From positions 66,387,415 to 66,451,414 of the forward strand of contig NC_087062.1 in the NCBI RefSeq assembly GCF_963678635.1: a DNA stretch of 64,000 nucleotides. Reading direction: 5' to 3'. Position 1 is the stretch's first letter; the number at the start of each line of letters is the position of its first letter. The position numbers and the translations under genes are program-made. Below the pieces are notes generated by a model, which saw nothing but the letters and a program-made list of their open reading frames with translations, made no database searches and was not told the DNA's origin. Shown here one piece after another: positions 55,750-64,000 of the stretch. Source of the stretch: Symsagittifera roscoffensis. Its lineage: Eukaryota; Xenacoelomorpha; Acoela; Convolutidae.

Positions 55750-58700
55750 ATTACTTGCAACTACAAGGGGAAAAGGCTTATAGCACAAAAACTCATGAAA
55801 ACAATTCAGATATACATTAGTTCCTTGCACACTTCACCGAACATTCTGAACCCTTAGCGACGCTACACTGGTTGAAGGCCTCATATCAGCGCACCCTTCA
55901 ACAACACTTAAGCTCAAGCTGATTGAGATCCTCTGGAGACACTAAGACAACGTCTCATTTCTTGTGAAGGAAAAGCTACCAAAGAAGAACAAGCCTTCCT
56001 AGAACGAACGTAAGAAGCAGCTGAAAAATCTGCTCACGAAGTAGGCGAGGAGGAGAGCATAAATTTTCGATCTTGGTTCTTTCGTGACTCTAAACAAATT
56101 GGAGTCAAAGAGATTCGACTTTCTATCGGGAGAAGGCAAGAGATCTCGACACTCTTTCGTTTACAGACTGATTCTTCTCCTCCTCAGTTACACATTTCAG
56201 GTACTGTCTTCAAGGATGTCGTTACTGCGTTTCGGATATTCTGAACAATTTTTTAAGGCGTCTGGCAATCTTTTTAACTGGATTGCATTTTAGACTGACG
56301 TTCCTGGACACATGTCGCTTCGCACATTGTACATCCATTCGAAACCAAGGCCTTATTCTTTGTTTCGCCTAGGTTTTTTAACCTGCTTTCGACATATTCA
56401 ATTCTTTCAGGTTTTCCCACCAAAAGAATAAGGAGTACCCTTGCATGTTTGTCAACAAATGGGTTATAAGGCATGCTCGGCCAGCCTGACACGTACTAAA
56501 ACGTTCTGCATCCCCCTATTGTAATGGCCCGAACAGCTCATCCTCACTTCAGTGCTCCCTTAGGATCTCTTGCTCGACCCAGTTCATTACTGATCAGTCC
56601 ACGACAGAAATTAAATTTCCGTTTAGCACCGAGGACAGTTAGACATGTATCCTGACAGAAAAGCGTACGGGACCACGGGTTCCTACGCCACGTTCACAAG
56701 CTCCCGCAATCCAACGAATTTTTCCGCATGACGAGAGCCATGTCTGTCACAAGCAATATTCTCTCACATCCAATCGTTCTTTTTACTGGCTATGGCTGTC
56801 TCCACCAGTAAAGATTCTGTTATGCTGCAGGAGCTATTGTAACAGCAACGTTCTCCAATCTTTCATATTTCTTGATGACGCGGTTTTCATCAGCGCGTTG
56901 AAGCCTCATCGAGCTCCTACCAACTGTTTGAGATACCACAGCAGGATGACCAAATCTACCTCAGCCGACTGTACGTCATGGCGATTAGCTTCAATGTCCA
57001 ACTAACCTTAACTCGTCGACAACATCAGTGAGCAGAATAACAATGCAAATGGACTTTTTCCGAACGTTTTTTCTTGAAGTTCATCAGATAGTATGATGCC
57101 TTGAGGCAACAGGTGAGCTGAGTCGGACTTTTCGTATTTGGTGACCAGTACGTCCGCTTGGAACTGATCGTGGTATCAGCTCCATCTTCAATGACCCTTC
57201 TCTCTTTTTCACAACCGAAACCACCTTCAATAGATAATGGATATTTCTGATGACGACAGGTGCATAGTCGAAATCATCCTCACTTTGCGCGACAGCCTAT
57301 GCTACAAATGCTACCACTCGTTGTCGCGCACTTCGTCTTTAAAACCAATTCACCCATGTCCTTCTCTTCAACAAGCGAGTGCTTGTCATCTGACCCGCAC
57401 GACTCTCTGGTTTTCAACAAAGACCATTTGCCTAAACCATAAATTGTTAAAAGTTTCTGCTATCAGATTGTCTGAATTTTAATTGTTGACTAAAGTTGGA
57501 CACTTCTAATCCCGGGACTTCATCTAGAACAAAGAGTCCTGATGTGGAACTACAGTCCCATATGGCCTACAGATATCCGAACAAACAACGAGAAGTTCCG
57601 CCTTCAGGGGCTAATAATGGTCCAAATGTAACAATCCGTTTGGGGGTGGAGATGATTTTGGAGTCCATGGGATTTTCACGGATCAAATCATCTTTTTATT
57701 GTGTCCCAGGACTCGGCTTGGTTAATTCGCTCGTCTTATTTAAGGTACTGGTCCATTTAGACATGTTGACCGATCATTGCACTGGTCCTATTAGACGTAG
57801 TGCCCGTCGTGGGTGGCGCTGCGTCGGTTTTTCTAGAATTTACTCGTTTGGCTCTAGCCACTGCTGGTAGGTGAATGGAGTTTGTCGTGGCCTGAGAACT
57901 CGTTGGCTCCTCATTGTTCCGAACTCCTAAACTCTGAATTACGTGATCAAAGTGATTTGTTCCAAGTTTTGGCATCACACGTTTTTTGCTCAAGTTTTTG
58001 TCAACTTACGAGCTGGTTCACTTCTTTTCATGATGCCTGCGTCTACCAGCTTTGTTTCTAGCTCCTTTATCTGGAATTAAAACACGCTTTTGATCAATTT
58101 TTCCTTTGGGTCGTTGTGAAATGAATAACGTCTCTAGTCCTGTTACAGTGATCCGTCATTCTAAGATCCACCTCTTCTTCCATCAATCTCAACTGGTTTG
58201 CATTCCCTCTCACCTACTTTCTAACCCTGCCAATCCAGCATACCATGTTAGTACTGAATACGTGTGCCAGTCGGTCATATTTGGAAGTTTGACCTTGAGC
58301 AATACGAACCACGTAATTTTGGGAGGAAATTTAATGTTTCAAAAATTCGAATTGAGCCTGTCATGCTCAACTTTCTCAACTGAAAATCTCAGAAATAGAA
58401 GATCAGAACGACCGATTTACAATCGCGGGAAACTACTTGAATAAAACAGCGGGAAATTGCTGTTCGCAATTTCCAGATATAAATCAAGCGCGAGTAGAGC
58501 TGTCTTATCCTGAAATAGAAGAAACGATTGCGAAAGAAGAGCGTATTTATCCGAGCTGAACCAGAGTGAAACTTCAGTGGAAAGGTGGACAACTGGGGTG
58601 TCCCAATGGTTCAGACCAAAACTTCAATTCTTGAGTCAAAACTTATTTCCCTTGCTGAAATTCATTAGTATCAAACTTAATTAACTCAAGTTATCATACT

Positions 58701-58850
58701 TAATTCTCAAGTTGCTTACTGATTTAGTTACTCCAATTCTTGAGTGTGCTGGTATGTAAGTACCAAATTTAGTTTCCTTGAGTGCGTTTTATGATCGTTA
58801 TGTTGAGATAAGGCGAGTTTTAGGTTGATCCATCTGAAATGGATCAAAGT
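55750..58850. other. Region of different texture, no gene recognised
   Basis: Less AT-biased than its surroundings, with many short open frames in all directions (for example 57496-57870 plus, 57757-57993 minus, 58106-58444 plus). None shows a motif I can place, and none chains through plausible splice sites. It may be an old, unrecognisable transposon. A hairpin GCGGGAAATTGC-TGTT-GCAATTTCC lies near 58449. Confidence 0.4.
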
Positions 58851-58934
58851 TCCACTGTCTAATAAAAAGTAACTGTGCGTGTATTTTGGGTAATTTGAGA
58901 CCTAAGTATGGGGACGTTCTTATTTTCTAGAGTG

Positions 58935-58955
58935 TGGGGGGGGGGGGGGGGGAGG
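58935..58955. repeat. Poly-G tract
   Basis: An uninterrupted run of about 17 G in the TGTGGGG...GAGGG context, a potential quadruplex and an assembly-risk site. Confidence 0.8.
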
Positions 58956-60007
58956 GTATTTTGGTAGTTGTCTTTAAGCTGTAACGGGTTTTTAGTCTCA
59001 TGTCGCAAGCGAACCGAATTGGCTCCGACCGTTCGAGGTAGAAAAACACAAGAGATATGTGCCATTCTGCCAGATGACACAGCATAACCTTCCCGCGACA
59101 GAAAAAAAAGTGACTAAAGGCCTTATGAACAAAAAAGTGTTGCGACGGAGGGTCAGAATGTTCTAGAATTTTTATTTTTAAAATTTCGATTGGAAGAAGA
59201 ACATTTCTGAGAAATAGAAAAAAGACGGCCATTTTGAATAAAAAAGACGAAAATCAGAACCACGATATAGATTGTGAAGAACAGTTGTATCAGAGACAGA
59301 AAAACACGGAGCCTCTTATCGTGGCAAGAACACACGATAAGAACCTTAGCGACAGATATTTGTGGAGACGGAGGCTTCAGTGGGGGGAAGAGAAATACCA
59401 CGGAACCCTCCCGGGACACGAAATATAGGAGATAAGAGTGTTATCTCAAGAAAATCACGGGAGCGGAGGCTTGGTCCCCCAGAGACTGTTATATGTGAAG
59501 GGACTGTGAAAACTGACTATAACAGCTGCTGTAATGTCCTAGATCTTAATTAACACCGTAATTATTTAATATTTCAGAGCATGAGTAGATTGAAAAAGGA
59601 AAGGGTCAATCCATCTCCAATGGATTTAATATAAAACTGACACACAAAAACATAATAAAATAGATTGTTCGAGCCGTGTTTTTAATGACAATCACGTAGT
59701 CTGAGGATCCGAGACTCAGCTATGTGGTTGTGTTCGCATGCAAACGAAAGCTGATCAAAAGTCGTTTGACTGATGGCCTAAAAATGGTAACTTTTTACTT
59801 TGCCCTAAACAGACCAGAAAATCAACTGGCAAGGTCGAGACGGTGAAAAACGAGTAGAATTAAGGTAACTGACGCCTGCCAGTCGTTGATAGGTACTTTT
59901 TCTACGCTCCGTCGCTGTGTGATATTTGGGCGAATGTTACATAGACGTTTTTATGGCGCTCCTGGGTGGGCCTGTTAAAGGCATGAAACCATCATGATCA
60001 GCAAGCG

Positions 60008-62100
60008 TTTCAGCGACGAACCCTCCGCTCCGGGCGTATGCCCGAATTAGAGGCCTTAATGACCGTTATTGTACTAGGGGGAAGGTGCGTACCCTCCGTC
60101 TAGTGCAATTTAGCTTTTTAACTTAGTTAACACCGAAAATTCCGGGGGCCGGAGGGTTAGGTGGGAAATCTAGAGCCCGCTTGTCCTGAGGTGTCAGGAC
60201 CAAAAACAATTAAAGAGAAAGCGTAAAACCAAACAAAAATAGTGGATAACCAAGAAAAAGCCAAAAAATAAATTTATTTAAAAACAAAAAAGTACAAAAA
60301 ACAGTAAAAAAAAAAAAAAAAAAAAATTCAAAAAAGACCAAAAACAGTAAAAAACGTAAAGTGACAGTTTATATGTTATTTCCGCACGAGATGTGATCTG
60401 ACCTTCCAGTTTGTTGTTGTTTCAGATTGATTTATATCGTTTCTGATAGAAAGATTGTGTGTTTTGGTGAAGGGTTGGATACCCTCCCTCGAGTGTAATT
60501 TGAGTGTTTAAGCACGTTAATGGTGATTTTGCCGGTGGCCGGAGGGTAGAGTGGCAAGCTGATCAACGTGCTCCACACTCAACAGGGACATCAAGGACAA
60601 CATCCGCAACGACTGTTGGGTATCGTTGAAGCAATTTTAGTATCGTTCGGGTACTATTTCATTAAAACTTAAGTGGTGGGGGGCACGATTGGCGCGGTCC
60701 GATTGTACCCTCCATCGATTACAAATTTCCGAGTTAAGGGTCTTAATTCGGATATTTTGGTGCAAAAGAGGGTATAGTACTATTCATTAACGACTATTAA
60801 TAGATTATTATCCTTATTATATATTACTTATCTCCTCAATTAGATCCAAAAAACACCCAATTCTGTCGAAAATCATCGATTTTCGATCAAACTGTAGACC
60901 CCCAAATTTTTGGATATCCGAGCTTTTCCGAACAACAAAAAGCTTTTATATAGGGAGTAGCTACGTAGTTCGATCCCCCTAACTAAAGAAACCGCGTGAG
61001 AAAAGACTCAGTAGAAGTTGGAAAAAACCAAAATTTTTCGGTCAAAATTTCGATAATTTTTTGAATTTTTGTCAATCTGTTTTGGGGATCGAGTTTTTGA
61101 GTTTTTAGAGTTAGAGCAATAAAATTTTTTGCGTTAGGAGCGTGCTAGCGCAACGTGCTCGGTTACTAGAGAAATTTTTGGGTAACCCTCCGAGTAGCTC
61201 CGTGGATAGAGCTAACGACTTAAGGTTTGGAAAAGGAAGGAATCGGAGGGTCCAAATTTGATAGTTTTTGGCCAAATTTTTGTTTCTAAACCAATTTTGG
61301 TCCGGTTTTTTGCATTATTCCAGTGCCGTACAGGGCTACTACGCTCATTTCAAGTTTTTTTAGGCACTTTTGACCGGAATTGCGAAAAAGTCTTTCAGAT
61401 CCTATACAGGTGGTGAAAAAGGCCATTTTGACGAACGCGTTTTTGGCGATTTCTCAAAGACTAGTTATCCGATTGGGATAATTTTGGTACCATAAGTCGA
61501 CGTTTTTGACCACTTTTCCGAATCGCAACCGTTTTTGGGTTGATTATTTCGGAAAAGAAAATTTTTTTAGAGTTTGTTGGTTCGGAGGGTCCAAATCACG
61601 GGCAACCCTCCGAGCGGCAGAAAATTTTATCAAAACATCTTTTTATTCAACTGGAAAGGTTGACCGTGTCAGCCAACCTAGTTTTAAGTCAGGTAGACCG
61701 CTTTCAGAGGCTTTACTGCGGTGATATAACCCTTTTTCTTGATTTTGGGGGAACCCTCCGAGGTGACCCTCCGGAGTCAGCTAAACCCTTTAGCAACCCT
61801 CCTTAGTGGAAAATTTCCACGAGATCACCCTAAGAAGTTAAAACAGCTCCCCTTAGAGCTCCTAGCTTGTTTTGACGCTTTTTGAAGCGAGGGGGAGAAC
61901 CTTCTAAGCGAGATCGAAAAATTTGAAAATTTTGGAGGTACCCTCCGAAGTAACCCTCCGGAGCATATTAAGCATCTTATTGACCCTCCTTAGTAAATTT
62001 GGGGGGACCCTCCGAGGTAACTTGGGTGATTAGGGTACCCTCCGAAGTAACTTGGGTGATCAAGGTACCCTCCGAGGTAACCCTCCGGAGCGTCTTAAAC
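60008..62100. repeat. Dispersed ACCCTCCG / CGGAGGGT motif cluster
   Basis: About twenty copies of ACCCTCC(G) or its reverse complement, for example near 60021, 60089, 60149, 60480, 60539, 60710, 61196, 61243, 61576, 61603, 61752, 61763, 61941, 61952, 62007, 62036, 62066 and 62077. Several form pairs of opposite orientation that could close stems of 7-9 bp with 25-70 base loops (60088/60149; 60479/60540; 61195/61243; 61574/61604). Modules 60080-60160 and 60470-60550 are diverged duplicates. CTCCGGAG palindromes occur at 61763, 61954 and 62080. Confidence 0.8.
60307..60330. repeat. Poly-A tract
   Basis: Run of about 20 A between two AAAAACAGTAAAA words (CAAAAAACAGTAAAA...; ACCAAAAACAGTAAAA), a small local duplication. 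Confidence 0.8.
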
Positions 62101-62308
62101 CTTCCAACGATCTTCCTTGTTAGAGACTTGATTAAACTTTCTGTGGCTATTTGGGCAACGGAAAATATCCATTGAATTAGGATCATATTAGGATATTAGG
62201 AGTGCTTATCAGGATCATAAGAACCCATTTTGACCCGGAAATTCGTGATCAACTTTGGATTCTACATTGGGTGTCAAAATTTTTTTTGATTGTGATTTTG
62301 GTTGTGTG

Positions 62309-62690
62309 GTTGCCTTGAGCTACTTAATAGGAAAGTTCGGGCAATCCGGGAACAAGTAAAGGAAGACCTCGGTGGGTGTATTAGGCAAATACACACCCAC
62401 TTGAGAAGAAAAATTGTTCCCTACTCTCGTGCACTTGGAGCAGTCCGAGTGTGGGAGAGCTTTTTCATAGACTTTAGAAATTTTCGATCAGAGGTTGCCT
62501 TGAGCTACTTAGTAGGACAGCTCGGGCAATCGCAGGACACCTAAAAGAAGACCTCGGTGGGTGTATTAGGCAGATACACACCCACTTGAGAAGACTGTGC
62601 CCTGGGCTTCGTTCTTTCGGATCGTTCCGATTGGGGGAAGTCTTTTTCTTTAAGACTAAGTTTTATTTATCTATTTCTGAATCATCACTG
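62309..62690 (+). repeat. Two tandem copies of a hairpin-bearing element (about 185 bp each)
   Basis: Units start GTTGCCTTGAGCTACTTA at 62309 and 62494. Both contain CTCGGTGGGTGTATTAGGCA followed by ATACACACCCACTTGAGAAG, an inverted repeat (GTGGGTGTAT/ATACACACCCAC), at about 62370-62405 and 62553-62588, then a Cys-poor noncoding stretch ending in CTTTTTC. The hairpins are kept while the surrounding sequence has diverged. Confidence 0.85.
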
Positions 62691-62699
62691 CTTTTTATC

Positions 62700-63071
62700 A
62701 AAGATTGTTTAATTTTAACAAAGCAGTGACTTGATAAATTGTGTGGCGATAAATTGATACTGACAAAAGGTCGCTGTCACCTGTAGGATATTCTTATCTG
62801 ATTATCGATTGTGTTTTGTGTGTCGATTATATCTTGTGGAAACTTAATGATACTGTTATACTATACAACCGGGTTGAGTTAGCATTATATCAATACTGGG
62901 TAGACCCTGTGTGTAACTTTAGCTGAGTCACTAATTTAGTCGTGAGAGATCTAAGAGACATTTTGATACTGACGGAATCGAGTAGGCAGCGTTAAGTGAT
63001 TTAACTAAATCTTGTTTGTGGTACGTTTGCATTGTCATCAAATTACGAATACTTTCATTTTGATAAAAACT
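62700..63071 (+). other. Leader-like sequence before the terminal ORF
   Basis: No coding signal. It includes an inverted repeat TCACTGCTTT/AAAGCAGTGA (about 62686-62730) and leads directly to the ATG at 63072. Confidence 0.45.
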
Positions 63072-64000
63072 ATGCAGCGCAGGGACTCGCTAGGATCGAC
63101 TACTAAAATTCCCAGGCTAAGCAAGGGAAGCACGCGGAAGTTTAGAACTAGGCGTAGCCAAACCTCGTTTAGCAGCGCTTCCGACGCGTTTGCTGAAGAC
63201 GAATCGACTAAAGGTCAACCTGATCTTTCAGTGAGCGAAATGAAACTAAGGAGCGAGAAAAACCTCGATGGCAATCAAAGGCGGAGCGCCGAGGCCGAGC
63301 CTGCGAGCGAAACGCTGGTGGATCCCTTTGACGAAGGGGAGCGAACGCTCATTCGACCCGACTTTGAGCCAGACGAGGTCCTCGAACGGGAGGAAGCCGA
63401 GAGGACAGAGGAGACCTCGGAGCGTCCCGAGGTCGAACCTCGGGAGGAAGTGTTGTACAGGGGAATGTCCAAATCAGAGACTAAGAGCTATAAATGGAGA
63501 AAGGAACCTTCACATCTGACAAGTGCACACTCATCCTTGGCCAAACAGAGTAACAACGCGATGATGTCGAATATGAGTCCGGGTGAAGAGCAGACGTTCT
63601 CGAAGGCCAAGAAGAGTTGGAAGTCCTTGTACGACGAACGCATGGCGTCACTACCAACTGTAGGTTTGACTTCCAGTGATGACTACCCGGAGATAACCCA
63701 TCCGGATGTGAACTTCACACCGTGCCCAAGGAATGATATGAGCAGGAAGGCGTCATCAACCTCGCCGACCAGGCCCATGTCAGATGGGATAACGATGGGA
63801 GCATCGTCAACCTTCGACAGATTAATGACGTCGATGAGCAAGCTAAGAGGCGGTGCGTCATCAAGCACCAGGCTGCAGCCGCCGTTGACCTCATCTTCGC
63901 TGGGACTAACCCCGTCATTTGGGGCCACTGGCGACATAAGTGACATGTTCGCTGGCGTAATGAATGGTCTGGATGAACTGAGACGGGACATGACTAAAAG
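63072..64000 (+). CDS. Uncharacterised long ORF, possibly retroelement gag; cut by window end
   Basis: An ATG at 63072 opens 309 codons with no stop up to the window edge. It begins MQRRDSLGSTTKIPRL, is rich in Ser, Arg, Glu and Pro, and has a very acidic segment (residues about 75-125: ERTLIRPDFEPDEVLEREE...) and a Ser/Thr/Met-rich later half ending FAGVMNGLDELRRDMTK. Its base composition is clearly GC-richer than the rest of the window and it uses C/G-ending codons. No domain is recognisable. Its position after a long structured noncoding leader, lack of introns and gag-like disorder suggest a retroelement gag; a host gene exon is the alternative. Confidence 0.7.
   Translation, partial: MQRRDSLGSTTKIPRLSKGSTRKFRTRRSQTSFSSASDAFAEDESTKGQPDLSVSEMKLRSEKNLDGNQRRSAEAEPASETLVDPFDEGERTLIRPDFEPDEVLEREEAERTEETSERPEVEPREEVLYRGMSKSETKSYKWRKEPSHLTSAHSSLAKQSNNAMMSNMSPGEEQTFSKAKKSWKSLYDERMASLPTVGLTSSDDYPEITHPDVNFTPCPRNDMSRKASSTSPTRPMSDGITMGASSTFDRLMTSMSKLRGGASSSTRLQPPLTSSSLGLTPSFGATGDISDMFAGVMNGLDELRRDMTK

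Noticed and set aside
57237-58444. Several ORFs of 70-124 residues as a possible spliced gene
   Set aside because: Frames do not connect through consistent splice phases and no family motif is visible.
63268-63519. An 83-residue basic protein on the plus strand and Ser-rich minus-strand ORFs at 63275-63991
   Set aside because: They are shadows of the 309-codon open frame that begins at 63072 and leaves the window.

Overview
This is AT-rich nuclear DNA of an animal. It carries intron-split genes for conserved eukaryotic proteins (Derlin-1, TIM23, exosome component EXOSC10/Rrp6) embedded in a dense load of LTR and non-LTR retrotransposon debris, tRNA-derived SINE-like repeats and recent segmental duplications. 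No bacterial, organellar, rRNA or CRISPR feature is visible. The species cannot be named from the sequence; the mix of long repeat-filled introns and tightly packed housekeeping genes fits a marine or free-living invertebrate (inference).

Left part (1-8.8 kb): the 3' half of a decayed Ty3/gypsy-type retrotransposon (RT, RNase H, integrase, an extra 3' ORF, polypurine tract and a 271-bp LTR), then a short tandem repeat, a SINE-like piece and a foldback element. From 8.8 to 15.6 kb five well-phased exons encode the long, polar, probably disordered C-terminal tail of an unrecognised protein; its large fourth intron has taken in a repeat family and a non-LTR RT fragment.

Middle part (15.6-31 kb): an old SINE is split at 18.0-19.5 kb by an unusual retro-insertion (LTR, partial gag, inverted LTR) flanked by 84-bp direct repeats. 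A Derlin-1-like gene runs on the minus strand from 27.3 to 22.7 kb in five confident exons; its first exon is missing or only weakly suggested inside a 1.6-kb segment that has just been tandemly duplicated together with a non-LTR retrotransposon fragment.

Repeat-dominated part (31-50 kb): nested segmental duplications, a rotted APE-type LINE (38-41 kb), and a four-unit tandem array of a roughly 2-kb unit (43.2-50.2 kb).

Right part (51-64 kb): EXOSC10 (intronless coding region) and TIM23 (three exons) lie head-to-tail on the minus strand about 200 bp apart, each with a splice acceptor just before its start, which suggests either 5'UTR introns or spliced-leader processing of a shared transcript. 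From 59 kb the texture changes: a cluster of ACCCTCCG motifs in both orientations, two tandem copies of a hairpin-bearing 185-bp element, then a GC-richer ORF open from 63072 to the window end, perhaps a retroelement gag.

The three recognised genes act in separate cell-biological pathways (ER-associated degradation, mitochondrial import, RNA decay); apart from the EXOSC10-TIM23 spacing, nothing in the layout links them functionally.
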